Below, piece by piece: positions 51,513-61,286 of a stretch of DNA of 64,000 nucleotides; position 1 is the first letter of the stretch; each line of letters begins with the position of its first letter. Made by a program: the position numbers and the translations under genes. This stretch comes from a bacterium (lineage in GTDB: Bacteria > JAMCPX01), in assembly GCA_021787665.1 (NCBI GenBank), contig JAJYLN010000001.1, positions 62,001-126,000 of the forward strand, in the 5' to 3' direction. The notes under the pieces were generated by a model that saw only the letters and a list, made by a program, of their open reading frames with translations, made no database searches and had not been told where the DNA came from.

Positions 51513-54408
51513 GGTACTCGCCCGTATACGATGACCGGACTTTTACGATCTCTTCCGGCGTACCCGTGGCCACCACCGTGCCGCCCTTCTCCCCGCCCTC
51601 CGGGCCGAGGTCGATCACGTAGTCAGCAGACTTTATGACGTCGAGGTTATGCTCTATAACGACCACAGTGTTGCCCTCGTCCACGAGCCTGTTGAGCACG
51701 CCCAGCAGCTTCCTGATGTCGTCGAAGTGCAGACCGGTCGTGGGCTCGTCGAGTATATACACGGTCTTCCCGGTGCTCCTCCTGCCCAGTTCCTTTGAGA
51801 GCTTGATACGCTGTGCCTCGCCCCCGGACAGCGTCGTGGCTGATTGTCCGAGCTTGAGGTAGTCGAGCCCCACATCGTACAGGGTCTTGAGCTTGTCCTT
51901 TATCACAGGGATGTTCTGAAAGAAACTGAGGGCCTCCTCCATGGACATGCCGAGGACGTCCGCTATACTTTTGCCTTTGTAGTGCACCTCGAGCGTCTCT
52001 CTGTTGTACCGTGTACCCTTGCAGCTATCGCACTGAACATAGAGGTCCGGAAGGAAATGCATCTCTATCTGGGACATGCCCTGCCCTTCGCAGACGTCGC
52101 ATCTGCCGCCTTTCAGATTGAAGCTGAACCTGCCCTTGGTATAGCCGCGCGCCCGCGCCTCCTGCGTCTGCGCGAAGACTTCCCGTATCGGGTCGAACAC
52201 GCCCGTATAGGTAACGGCGTTCGATCGCGGGGTCCTACCGATGGGAGACTGGTCTATCTGGACGATCTTGTCCACGAGCTCCACGCCCTCGATTTTCCGA
52301 TAATGGACAGTCACGCCGGTGGGTCCATACAACTTCTGATAGAGGACATGGTAGAGCGTGTCCACCACGAGGCTACTCTTGCCCGACCCGGACACCCCGG
52401 TGACGCACGAAAAGACCCCGGTTGGGAAGGAGACATCGATATGCTTGAGGTTGTTCGTGGACGCCCCGTACATCCTGATGGAGCCGCGATCGGTAGTCCT
52501 CCGTCTGTCGGGTACCGGTATCGACCGTTTCCCGGACAGGTACCTGCCGGTGAGAGACGCGTCATTCTCCATGATCTGTGCAGGCGTGCCCTGTGCAATT
52601 ACCTCGCCTCCCTTGTGCCCGGCCCCGGGCCCCATATCAATCACGTAGTCCGAAGAGAGGATCGTGTCCGGATCGTGCTCGACCACGATAACCGTATTGC
52701 CGATGTCACGCAGCCGGATCAGGGTATTTATCAGCTTCCTGTTGTCCCTCTGGTGCAGCCCTATGGTCGGTTCGTCGAGTATGTAAAGCACGCCCACGAG
52801 CCCGGAACCGACCTGGGTCGCGAGACGTATCCTCTGATACTCGCCGCCGGACAGCGTCCCGGCCATCCGATCGAGGCTAATATAGTCGAGCCCGACGTTG
52901 AACATGAACTCTATGCGGCTCTCTATCTCCCTCAGCAGTCGCTCGGCGATGAGCCTCTGCCGGTCGGCCAGGGGGATAGCTCTGATGAAGCTGTACGCCT
53001 GCTCGATGGTCATGCGGGTGAATTCGTGAATGTTCTTCCCGCTTATCGTTACCGAGAGGCTCTCCTTCTTCAGTCGTGCGCCGTTGCACGCCGGGCACAC
53101 CTCATAGTGGAGATACTTCTGGAGCTCCGCGACGAGAAAAGGGTCATCCTCTTCGTTGAACTTCCTCTTTAGGTAGGGGATAACGCCCACAAAGGTATAT
53201 GATTTATAGGCTTTATAGGTCCTATTTTTGGCGAAGGGATGCTTCTCAAGATCCGCGGTCCCGTACAGTATGACGTACCGCTGCCACTCGGGCAGGTCAG
53301 AGAATGGGGCCTCGAGATCTATGCCGAACTCACGCTCGAGCGAATCGAGCATCTCCTGGAAATAGAAGCTCGTCCTCTTCCTCCACGGGGCCACGGCGCC
53401 CTGCCGTATGGAGAGCGTATTGTCCGGCACAATCAGCTCCGGGGTAAAGTCCACAAGGTGCCCTATGCCGTCGCAGTTTTCGCACGCGCCGTACGGGCTG
53501 TTGAAGGAAAATATCCTGGGGGCAAGCTCCGGCAGACTCGTGCCGCAGTCCGGACACGCAAACCTCTGGCTCATCGTAAAGCCGGCCCCGGACAGAGGGC
53601 CGCGATCGGTCTTTTCTCCGCTATCCCGGGCAGGTGCTCCGCTGCCGCCGACCGTATCGCCCCCCGGCCGGGTCGGTACGCTGTCCCCCTCCACGATCTC
53701 GACCTCGACCAGACCGTCGGCTACGGCAAGTGCCGTCTCGACCGAATCCGCTACCCGTGCATGCATGCCCTGACCGATCGCTATCCTGTCAATGATGATC
53801 GAAATCCTGTGCTTTCTGTTCTTATCGAGATGGATGTCGTCCAGGAGCTCCACAACCCTGTCATCTATCTTCGCCCTCGTATACCCGCCCTTGCGCCATT
53901 GGATAAGCTCCTTCTTGAACTCGCCCTTTTCTCCCCGTACCACCGGGGCCATGATCATCAGGCGCGTCCCTCTGGCGAGGGACAGGATACGGTCGACCAT
54001 CTGGTCAACGCCCTGCAAGGCGAGCTCCCTGCCGCAGGTCGGGCAGTGCGGGGTGCCTATCCTTGCGTACAGCACCCGCAGATAATCGTATATCTCGGTC
54101 ACGGTCCCTACCGTAGACCGCGGGTTGTGGCTGAGCGTCCGCTGCTCTATGGATATGGCCGGAGAGAGCCCCTCGATAGAATCAACGTCCGGCTTGTCCA
54201 TCTGTCCGAGGAACTGGCGCGCATAGGCAGAGAGTGACTCCACATATCTCCGCTGCCCCTCCGCGTATATGGTGTCGAAGGCGAGTGTGCTCTTGCCGGA
54301 GCCAGACAGGCCCGTAATGACGACGAGTCTGTTGCGTGGTATGTCGATGTCTATATCCTTCAGGTTATGCTCACGTGCGCCCCTGACGGTTATATAATTC
54401 ATAGTCAA
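51493..54408 (-). CDS. uvrA: Excinuclease ABC subunit A
   Basis: A 971-residue DNA damage-recognition ATPase with two ABC modules: Walker A GLSGSGKSTLAF and GVSGSGKSSLVV, signatures LSGGEYQRIRLA and LSGGEAQRIKLS, and Walker B ILDEPTIGLH / ILDEPTTGLH. Zinc modules contain CPTCG, CPDCG, CENC-type and CDVCEGQG cysteines. A low-complexity G/P/S-rich stretch of about 36 residues (241-276, bases 53581-53688) just before FACPDCG is absent in ordinary UvrA. It works with UvrB and UvrC, which are not in the window. Confidence 0.96.
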   Translation of the reverse strand: MTMNYITVRGAREHNLKDIDIDIPRNRLVVITGLSGSGKSTLAFDTIYAEGQRRYVESLSAYARQFLGQMDKPDVDSIEGLSPAISIEQRTLSHNPRSTVGTVTEIYDYLRVLYARIGTPHCPTCGRELALQGVDQMVDRILSLARGTRLMIMAPVVRGEKGEFKKELIQWRKGGYTRAKIDDRVVELLDDIHLDKNRKHRISIIIDRIAIGQGMHARVADSVETALAVADGLVEVEIVEGDSVPTRPGGDTVGGSGAPARDSGEKTDRGPLSGAGFTMSQRFACPDCGTSLPELAPRIFSFNSPYGACENCDGIGHLVDFTPELIVPDNTLSIRQGAVAPWRKRTSFYFQEMLDSLEREFGIDLEAPFSDLPEWQRYVILYGTADLEKHPFAKNRTYKAYKSYTFVGVIPYLKRKFNEEDDPFLVAELQKYLHYEVCPACNGARLKKESLSVTISGKNIHEFTRMTIEQAYSFIRAIPLADRQRLIAERLLREIESRIEFMFNVGLDYISLDRMAGTLSGGEYQRIRLATQVGSGLVGVLYILDEPTIGLHQRDNRKLINTLIRLRDIGNTVIVVEHDPDTILSSDYVIDMGPGAGHKGGEVIAQGTPAQIMENDASLTGRYLSGKRSIPVPDRRRTTDRGSIRMYGASTNNLKHIDVSFPTGVFSCVTGVSGSGKSSLVVDTLYHVLYQKLYGPTGVTVHYRKIEGVELVDKIVQIDQSPIGRTPRSNAVTYTGVFDPIREVFAQTQEARARGYTKGRFSFNLKGGRCDVCEGQGMSQIEMHFLPDLYVQCDSCKGTRYNRETLEVHYKGKSIADVLGMSMEEALSFFQNIPVIKDKLKTLYDVGLDYLKLGQSATTLSGGEAQRIKLSKELGRRSTGKTVYILDEPTTGLHFDDIRKLLGVLNRLVDEGNTVVVIEHNLDVIKSADYVIDLGPEGGEKGGTVVATGTPEEIVKVRSSYTGEYLKTVLR

Positions 54409-54494
54409 ATCTTAATCATCAAGCACTCAATTACCAAAGAATAAATCTTCCTTTGTCAAAGGGGAAAAGAGGGGGATTTTGATGTTCCTGAAGA

Positions 54495-55526
54495 TTATCT
54501 TACTATCGTCCCGGCCTGCTTCCTCTGCTTTACGCCGGCCATCTTACTCGCCAGGATTATCGCTGCTTTCATGCTCTCCGGGCTTGCTATACCCTTCCCG
54601 GCGATATCGTATGCAGTCCCGTGGTCCACAGAGGTACGTATTATCGGCAGGCCGAGCGTGACATTGACCGAATCATCGAAGTTTATCATCTTGATCGGTA
54701 TCAGGGCCTGGTCGTGGAATATGCCCACGACGACGTCGTACTTGCCCTTGTACGCGAAGTGGAAGGCCGTATCCGCGGACAGAGGACCGAACACCTGTAT
54801 CCCCATGCTCTCGGCTTTCTTTATGCCCGGCATGATAAGCTCTTTCTCCTCAACCCCGAACAGGCCGTCTTCACCGGCGTGCGGATTCAGCGCCACCACG
54901 GCTATCTTGGGGTTCTTGATGCCGAAGAAGTCCACGAGGGCCTCGTAGGTGAGACGTACGGTCTTGAAGATCATCCCCGGGGTTATCGTGTTCGCTATCT
55001 CCCGTATCGGCAAGTGGGTCGTTACGAGGGAGACTTTGAGCTTCTTGCCCACGAGCATCATGCAGTAATCCTCCGTCCTTGTCATCTCTGCGAGCAGTTC
55101 CGTGTGACCCGGATAATTGAACCCCGCATTGTTGATGGCCGCCTTATTGATCGGGGCCGTTACGATGGCGCTCAGATAATTGTTCATGGCGAGCCGCACC
55201 GCTTCCTTTATGTAGGTCACCATCATCTTGCCCGCAATCTTGTCGGGCCTCCCGATCTTGATCCTCAGGGGATCGAGGTTCGACAGCTTCACCATGTACA
55301 TGACCTTACTGTTCGGCCTGAGGGACTTTATGTCCTCTACGGATATGACGCTGACCTCTCCTTTGGCGTGCAGGGCAGAAGCTGTCTTCTTGATGACATT
55401 GGCATCTCCGAGTATGACCGGAACGCACTCCTTTGTTATCTTCGGGTCCTGATACGACTTAACAATTACCTCGGGCCCTATCCCTGTCGGGTCCCCCATA
55501 GTGATACCGATCTTTGGCAGCTCCAT
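54495..55526 (-). CDS. pdxA: 4-hydroxythreonine-4-phosphate dehydrogenase
   Basis: A 343-residue enzyme of vitamin B6 synthesis. Visible motifs: GITMGDPTGIGPEV at the start, TAPINKAAI, YPGHTELLAEMT and VVGIFHDQALIPIKM, which hold the metal-binding histidines, and ALNPHAGEDGLFG. It oxidises 4-phosphohydroxythreonine with NAD(P). It follows a parvulin isomerase gene by 12 bases, an arrangement resembling the surA-pdxA pair of enterobacteria. Confidence 0.95.
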   Translation of the reverse strand: MELPKIGITMGDPTGIGPEVIVKSYQDPKITKECVPVILGDANVIKKTASALHAKGEVSVISVEDIKSLRPNSKVMYMVKLSNLDPLRIKIGRPDKIAGKMMVTYIKEAVRLAMNNYLSAIVTAPINKAAINNAGFNYPGHTELLAEMTRTEDYCMMLVGKKLKVSLVTTHLPIREIANTITPGMIFKTVRLTYEALVDFFGIKNPKIAVVALNPHAGEDGLFGVEEKELIMPGIKKAESMGIQVFGPLSADTAFHFAYKGKYDVVVGIFHDQALIPIKMINFDDSVNVTLGLPIIRTSVDHGTAYDIAGKGIASPESMKAAIILASKMAGVKQRKQAGTIVR

Positions 55527-55538
55527 TCATTCCTCCAA

Positions 55539-56498
55539 TTATAAAAGTTCGTTGTAGATGGTAATAATGGCTTTCCGCCTCTTTGTCAATAACCACCCCT
55601 TCAATGCTGCCTCGAGCTTACGGGTATACAGCAAGCTCCGGATTTTGTCCTTGACATCCTTCAGCGGGAGGAGCTCGGACGACTTGAACCCGTTTACCTT
55701 AATGATCTCGTATCCTACCGGGGTACGCAGCGGACCGATCAGCCGGCCCGGCACGGCGGAGAATATCGCTCTGTCCACCACCGGGTAGAGCGTCCCCTGT
55801 TCGACATAGCCCAGCTCTCCTCCGGCCTTCCTGGTCAGCCTGTCGTCCGAATACCTCTCCGCAACCTTGGAAAATCCCTCGCCACTGACCAGCTTCGCCA
55901 TCACGCTTCCGGCCTTCTTCAGCAGGTCCTTCTTCCGGCGATCTGAGCTGTCCGGGGGCACCTCGATTAGGATATGGCTGACATCGGCCTGCCTCACCTG
56001 TGAGAACTCTTTCCTGTGCTCTATATAGTACCGCTGTAGGTCGTCCTCCGTGACGGTTATCTCCGTCCTGAACTTGTAGCCGACCAGCTTCGACCGTGCC
56101 AGCTCGCTCTTGATCTCCTCCCTGTACGCATCGAAGTCTATGCCCTTGCTCTTCAAATCGGCCTTCAGCGAGCCGAGCGATATGCCGTTGGACTCCGCCA
56201 TCTGCTCCACCGCGCTATCGACTTCCTTTGCGCCTATCATGACACCGATGCTCTTCAATTCACCGTAGACGATATCGTCATCTATCAGCTCATCGAGCGC
56301 ATGCTGATCGGTCACCGTTACGGTCTTCGGTCCCTGTTTCAGGATCTGCAACCGCTGACGGACCTGGTAAAGCGTAATCGGCATGCCGTTAACGACCGCG
56401 ACAATACCGTCCACAGGACCCTTGCCCGGGTCCATACCTGCATACACGGTGGCTGCCTGAAGGGCCACGATCAGGAGAAGTATCGATACGCGCCTCAT
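55539..56498 (-). CDS. SurA-like periplasmic peptidyl-prolyl isomerase
   Basis: A 319-residue exported protein: signal peptide (residues 1-21), SurA N-terminal domain (GIVAVVNGMPITLYQVRQRL, then DELIDDDIVYGELKS) and one parvulin domain (about 170-270, ADVSHILIEVP, GELGYVEQGTL, GPLRTPVGYEIIKV). It helps fold outer-membrane proteins. E. coli SurA has two parvulin domains; here one. Coupled by a 4-base overlap to the parvulin lipoprotein gene and followed by pdxA. Confidence 0.88.
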   Translation of the reverse strand: MRRVSILLLIVALQAATVYAGMDPGKGPVDGIVAVVNGMPITLYQVRQRLQILKQGPKTVTVTDQHALDELIDDDIVYGELKSIGVMIGAKEVDSAVEQMAESNGISLGSLKADLKSKGIDFDAYREEIKSELARSKLVGYKFRTEITVTEDDLQRYYIEHRKEFSQVRQADVSHILIEVPPDSSDRRKKDLLKKAGSVMAKLVSGEGFSKVAERYSDDRLTRKAGGELGYVEQGTLYPVVDRAIFSAVPGRLIGPLRTPVGYEIIKVNGFKSSELLPLKDVKDKIRSLLYTRKLEAALKGWLLTKRRKAIITIYNELL

Positions 56499-57430
56499 AT
56501 TAATCCCGTCCTTTTAAGAAGCTCATAATTTATATGCACACTCTCCTTCTTCTTCAAAGCCTTTATCCATCCTGAAAACTCGACGTTCGCCCTCTTACGA
56601 CGAAGGAGCGCAGCGATATCGTCACTCGCCTCGGCCAGTGACTTCGTATGCCGGGGTATTCTTGCCTCGACAAGGAATATCTGATAACCGAACTGGGTCT
56701 TTGTGATACCGCTTATCTTACCGACCGGCAAAGTGAACAGCACACCTTCGAGTTCCTTGGGGAGATCGCCCGGTGCCAGGAGGCCCATATCGCCTCCGGA
56801 AGGGGCCTGGGTATCGACCGAGTACGTCCTTGCCACATCCGTGAAGCTCCGGCCAGCATTCAGGGCATCGAGCGCCTGCTCAGCAGCATGCTCCGACGAG
56901 AACTCCATCTGACACGCCCGGAGCATCTCCGGAACGACGAAGTCCTGTTCGTGCATAGCATAGTAGCGCTCTATGGCGGTGCGCGTGATCGTGATACCGG
57001 AGAAGTGTTCTGCGATGAGCTTCCGTATGATCAAATGCTCCTCCAACTGCCTCAGCCATGATCTCCTGTCGATCAGCTTCTCAATAAATAGCTTATTGAA
57101 CTGCTCGTTCGTATAGCCCTGCTTGAGGCGATCGTACTCACGATTGATCTCTTCCGTCGTGACGGTCACCCCCTCCCTCTCCGCCTCGTCCAGCAGGAGC
57201 ATGGTATTGACGACGTTGTCTATGTTCGCCATGACCAGCGCCTTCGCCATACGGCCGGGTTTCAGGCCGTTTTCCGTAGAGAAATCGTTCAACATCTTCC
57301 TGAACTGGTCGAGCGTGACATTTTGCTTTCCTACACTGATGACGACACCGCTGCCCAGGACCGTGGACAGATGGTTCGCACACCCGTACATGCCGAGCAC
57401 AGCGACCAGCACAAGCACGAGATGCCTCAC
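56495..57430 (-). CDS. Parvulin-type peptidyl-prolyl isomerase lipoprotein
   Basis: A 311-residue protein with a short signal and lipobox (LGMYGC, cysteine near 17). It has a helical SurA-like N-terminal domain and a parvulin domain (about 165-265: LRACQMEFSSEHAAEQAL, PSGGDMGLLAPGDLPKEL, ITKTQFGYQIFLVEAR), the pattern of PrsA/SurA foldases. It is anchored in the membrane. Start overlaps the mfd stop as ATGA, and the gene is coupled on to the second foldase: two adjacent parvulins suggest duplication. Confidence 0.87.
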   Translation of the reverse strand: MRHLVLVLVAVLGMYGCANHLSTVLGSGVVISVGKQNVTLDQFRKMLNDFSTENGLKPGRMAKALVMANIDNVVNTMLLLDEAEREGVTVTTEEINREYDRLKQGYTNEQFNKLFIEKLIDRRSWLRQLEEHLIIRKLIAEHFSGITITRTAIERYYAMHEQDFVVPEMLRACQMEFSSEHAAEQALDALNAGRSFTDVARTYSVDTQAPSGGDMGLLAPGDLPKELEGVLFTLPVGKISGITKTQFGYQIFLVEARIPRHTKSLAEASDDIAALLRRKRANVEFSGWIKALKKKESVHINYELLKRTGLI

Positions 57431-60400
57431 GGCGCTTTCCTCTCTATGCTTGCAGGCCGCACCTCTCTTAGCGCGGGGCGCGCGGCCAGTACCTCGAGCA
57501 TCTTCAAAATACCATCTATGCCCCTCCCCAGAAGGGGCTCGAAGGTCAATTGCATGGCACGGTTCTCCCTCAATCTGATCACTCCTTCGCTGAGCAGCCA
57601 GCGGACATCATCGAGACCCACGGGCGTACTGGACAAAAAGGTCATTCTGAAATCACTGCCCATTTTGTCGAGTCTGACTGCCCTGAGCTGCTTCATCAAT
57701 ATCTTTATCTTAATTATCTTGATAAGCATTTCAAGCTCCGGCGGCATACGACCGAACCTGTCCTCGATCTCGGAAATGATCTCCGGCAGGTTGCCGTCGA
57801 CATTCGCAAGACGTCGGTAGAACAGGAGCCTCATCTCCGGGTCGTCTATATAGCCGCCCGGGATATAGGCAGGAACAGGGAAATTAAGGTACGGCTCTAC
57901 CGGCTCCTCATAGGACTCTCCCCGTATGCTCGCCATAGCCTCCCTGACCAGCTCTGAGTACAGCTCGAGCCCTATCGCGTCGATATGGCCGGACTGGGCC
58001 CTGCCGGCGATGTTCCCTGCACCCCGCATCTCCATGTCGTGTATAGCGAGCCTGAACCCGGAGCTCAGATCCGACGAGGCGGCCACCACCTTCAGCCTCG
58101 CTATGGCCTGGGGCGAGATCGCCCTGTTGAAGGGTATGAGGAAATAGACGTAGCCCACTTCGCGCGACCTGCCCACCCTGCCCTTCAACTGATACAGTTC
58201 CGATGTCCCGAACACGTCAGCATCGTGAATGATGATAGTGTTCGCGGACGGGATATCGAGACCGGACTCGACGATGGCCGTGCTCACGAGCACATCGATC
58301 TCCTTCCTGACGAACTGTGCCATGATGCTCTCGATGTGTTTTGCGGGCATCTGGCCGTGGACGACCGCAACAGAAGCGGACGGCACGATGCTTGCTATCC
58401 TGTCTGCAAACTGCTCAAGCCCTTTGATCTTCCTGCTGACAGCAAATACCTGCCCTCCGCGCTCCATCTCTTTAACGATGAGATCGTGTACGCCGGCGTC
58501 GCTGTACTTCATGATATGACACTGCGTTGCCTTCCTTTCGGATGGCGGCGTCGCTATGATGCTGATGTCCTTGATCCCGGAAAGCGCCATCTTCAGCGTC
58601 CGCGGTATCGGTGTCGCGGTAATGACGAGTATGTCCGCAGAGGGATTGAACCTCTTGAGGGCCTCCTTGTGATCTACGCCGAATTTATGCTCCTCATCTA
58701 TCACGATGAGCCCGAGCGACTTGAATCGTATTGCCTCCTTCAATATTGCGTGTGTGCCGATCAGTATGTCTATCGCTCCCTCCGCAAGGGCCTTGAGTAT
58801 ACCCCTCTTCTCGGTCGGCTTCCTGAAGCGGTCGAGCACCTGTATGGTCACGGGGTACTCCTTGAACCTTTCGGAAAAAGTCCTATAGTGCTGCTCTGCA
58901 AGGATCGTGGTCGGCGCCAGCAGCGCGACTTGCCTGTTGTCCATCACGGCCTTGAAGGCGGCCCTCATCGCAACCTCGGTCTTGCCGTAGCCGGAGTCAC
59001 CGCACACGAGTCTGTCCATGGGCTTGCTGCTCACCATATCGGTGAGGACTTCTTCGATGGCCTTCTTCTGGTCCGCCGTCTCCTCGTACGGGAAGTCATC
59101 CTCGAAAGCCTCATACAGACTGTCCGGAGCTGAGTAGCCGAATCCGCCCTTCAGCTCCCGTATCGCCTGGTTGTTTATGAACTCGTTCGCGATCTCGTAT
59201 AGTTTTTCCTTTACCCGCTTCACTCTTGACTGGAAAGCACTGCCGCCCAGCCTGTCGAGAACCGGCATCGCGTCGGAAGAAGGAATATATTGACTCAGCA
59301 TGTCCGCCCGCTCTACCGGGAGGTAGAGTTTCGCGCCGTCCCGGTACTCCACCACGATCAGTTCGACTCGCAGCCCATCCACATGCATGGTCGTAATGCC
59401 GGTCAGCCTGCCGATGCCGTACTCCCGGTGAACGATGTAGGTACCGAACTTCAGTTCCTCGAGACTCAGAGGCTCACCGCCACACGTCTGCCGGTACGGC
59501 TGCCTCCTCTTCCTGCCCTTTCTTCCACTGAACAGGTCTGCCTCTGTGACGAACGGGATGCCCTCATAGACAAATCCCTTCTCCAGAGCGCCGTTTACGA
59601 TATTGACCCCAGGCTTCAACCCGGCTATACAGTCCGGATACGGCCCATCGATTCGGCTTACCGTGATGCCGGCATCCGACAGGAGCGAGCCAAGGTGTCC
59701 GATCGTGTCGCTGCTCTTCATCATCAGAACGACCGTCCGGTCTTCCTGCGCAAGATGCTGAATATACGCCGACGCCGCGTACAGCCTGTTGGTGCCGCTA
59801 CCGTACCACGGGTCGATGTCCTCGATCGGTGACACCCTGTCGATGCTGAGAAGCGTCTGTTGTGCCGGGTACGAGCTGTCTATCTTTATCGTCTTGTAAG
59901 CAGCAAGCCTCTGTCGTATGCGGTCAGGCGACACGAACATCGTCTCCACGTCGTTCACGGTCCGCTCCTCCCGGGAAGCCTGCAGGTGGTGTTTGTGGAT
60001 GTCCTCATAATACCTGTCCAGCGTACTGTCGACATCCACCGGGCTGACGATGATGATGTCCGTATCGCTGCCGATGTAATCGAATATGTCCGCCGCATCC
60101 TCGTACGGCAGCTCTTCCGGAGAAACTACCCCGGGACCGTCTTGCCGTACCGAGGGATCTTTCGTGAGGAACTCCGTCACCGGAGGGATAAACGCGGACT
60201 CAATCTTCCTGAACGAGCGCTGATCAGCCACCATAAAATGCCGTATGGATTCCACCATATCGGACAGCATCTCGATCCGTTCGGGGTATTCGGAATTGGG
60301 GGGAAAGACATCGATGATGCCCCCCCGTACGCTGAACTCCCCCACCGCTGTGGCGATGCCCTGTCGCACATACCCGAGATCAACGAGCCGGTGGGCAAAT

Positions 60401-60843
60401 TGCGTCACATCGAGCCTGTCACGTACACGGATCCTGAGCTCGAGAGACAACAGCAGGGAGGGCCGCGGCAAGAGCGGCATCATGGCCTTCGCGGAAGCGA
60501 TTATTACATCTCGTGTCCCACCGCATACATGCTCGCTTATGGTCGTTATCCTTTCGGCCTGCACATCGGGGACCGGCATGATGCCGCTGTAGGGCAGTAT
60601 ACCCCATGAAGGGAACAGCTTCGGTTCGACCTTGCCCGATGATATCCAGACCAGTTCTTCCGCCATCCTCTCCGCATAACCGCCAGACGGCACAACGATG
60701 AGTGCCGTCCTGTCCGATGCACGCAGATACTCATGGAGCACAATGGACCTGAACGAGGTGTCATGCATCTTCACCCAGACAGGGCTATTCGACATCAGGA
60801 GCCCTATCTCTTTATCGATGTTCAGCAATGTTCCTTCAAGCAT
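57427..60843 (-). CDS. mfd: Transcription-repair coupling factor
   Basis: A 1138-residue protein. The N-terminal UvrB-like part (about 1-330), a RNA-polymerase-interacting domain near 460-530 (FGTYIVHREYGIGRLTG, YRDGAKLYLPVERA), and the RecG-like translocase with Walker A GDSGYGKTEVAM, the DEEH box VIDEEHKFG, TATPIPRTL, and the TRG-type end GRVGRSREVGYVY. The C-terminal D7 domain is present. It removes stalled polymerase and brings UvrA, encoded on the same strand a few genes away. Confidence 0.96.
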   Translation of the reverse strand: MLEGTLLNIDKEIGLLMSNSPVWVKMHDTSFRSIVLHEYLRASDRTALIVVPSGGYAERMAEELVWISSGKVEPKLFPSWGILPYSGIMPVPDVQAERITTISEHVCGGTRDVIIASAKAMMPLLPRPSLLLSLELRIRVRDRLDVTQFAHRLVDLGYVRQGIATAVGEFSVRGGIIDVFPPNSEYPERIEMLSDMVESIRHFMVADQRSFRKIESAFIPPVTEFLTKDPSVRQDGPGVVSPEELPYEDAADIFDYIGSDTDIIIVSPVDVDSTLDRYYEDIHKHHLQASREERTVNDVETMFVSPDRIRQRLAAYKTIKIDSSYPAQQTLLSIDRVSPIEDIDPWYGSGTNRLYAASAYIQHLAQEDRTVVLMMKSSDTIGHLGSLLSDAGITVSRIDGPYPDCIAGLKPGVNIVNGALEKGFVYEGIPFVTEADLFSGRKGRKRRQPYRQTCGGEPLSLEELKFGTYIVHREYGIGRLTGITTMHVDGLRVELIVVEYRDGAKLYLPVERADMLSQYIPSSDAMPVLDRLGGSAFQSRVKRVKEKLYEIANEFINNQAIRELKGGFGYSAPDSLYEAFEDDFPYEETADQKKAIEEVLTDMVSSKPMDRLVCGDSGYGKTEVAMRAAFKAVMDNRQVALLAPTTILAEQHYRTFSERFKEYPVTIQVLDRFRKPTEKRGILKALAEGAIDILIGTHAILKEAIRFKSLGLIVIDEEHKFGVDHKEALKRFNPSADILVITATPIPRTLKMALSGIKDISIIATPPSERKATQCHIMKYSDAGVHDLIVKEMERGGQVFAVSRKIKGLEQFADRIASIVPSASVAVVHGQMPAKHIESIMAQFVRKEIDVLVSTAIVESGLDIPSANTIIIHDADVFGTSELYQLKGRVGRSREVGYVYFLIPFNRAISPQAIARLKVVAASSDLSSGFRLAIHDMEMRGAGNIAGRAQSGHIDAIGLELYSELVREAMASIRGESYEEPVEPYLNFPVPAYIPGGYIDDPEMRLLFYRRLANVDGNLPEIISEIEDRFGRMPPELEMLIKIIKIKILMKQLRAVRLDKMGSDFRMTFLSSTPVGLDDVRWLLSEGVIRLRENRAMQLTFEPLLGRGIDGILKMLEVLAARPALREVRPASIERKAP

Positions 60844-61286
60844 GTGGGTAAGTATAAAACAGAAGAAACAAAAGGTAGATATCGGTCCCGAACAGAAATA
60901 AAGCTTTCACTTCCTCCTTATCTGTGCCACACAGGGACCTACTCCATGGCTCTTTCTTCCCTCAAATCGGGTAACGTATCCCTCTTCTGAAAGGTACTAC
61001 GTATAGTACAGTTAATGTATTCTTGGAGCCGGTCTCCACATAATGACTTCCTCCTGCCCTTACCGTACATGAAATGGCTGGCGGTGTCAAGACAAATATA
61101 TCGACCAGGGACAGGAGGTGTTTTGCCCCATACCGGTACGGCGGACCTGAAACGGAGTTGGTATGACCATATACAGACTTGTTTGGTAATCCACCCCACG
61201 GGTATTGCCTTGGATGAGGTCAGGCAACCGGGGGATTTGAAACTATCTTTTAGACCGACTTATGCCGGTGATATTGGCGGACACAC
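60844..61286. other. Intergenic region of about 440 bp between mfd and the outer-membrane gene
   Basis: Contains a GTACTA/TAGTAC palindrome with a 4-base loop (60994-61009) and the minus-strand promoter-like pair listed next. A 91-codon plus-strand frame (61015-61290) has no recognisable family and is not called. No RNA gene recognised. Confidence 0.5.
61062..61090 (-). promoter_or_regulatory. Candidate promoter of the mfd operon
   Basis: TTGACA (61090-61085) is followed after 17 bases by TACGGT (61067-61062), which keeps the key A and final T of the -10. The distance to the mfd ATG is about 210 bases, so a long leader or another promoter is possible. Confidence 0.35.

Noticed and set aside
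51844-53172. Long open frame (442 codons) on the strand opposite uvrA
   Set aside because: It is the complement of a strongly conserved uvrA reading frame. Product has no recognisable domain and is rich in His/Arg/Pro, as mirror frames of G+C-rich genes are.
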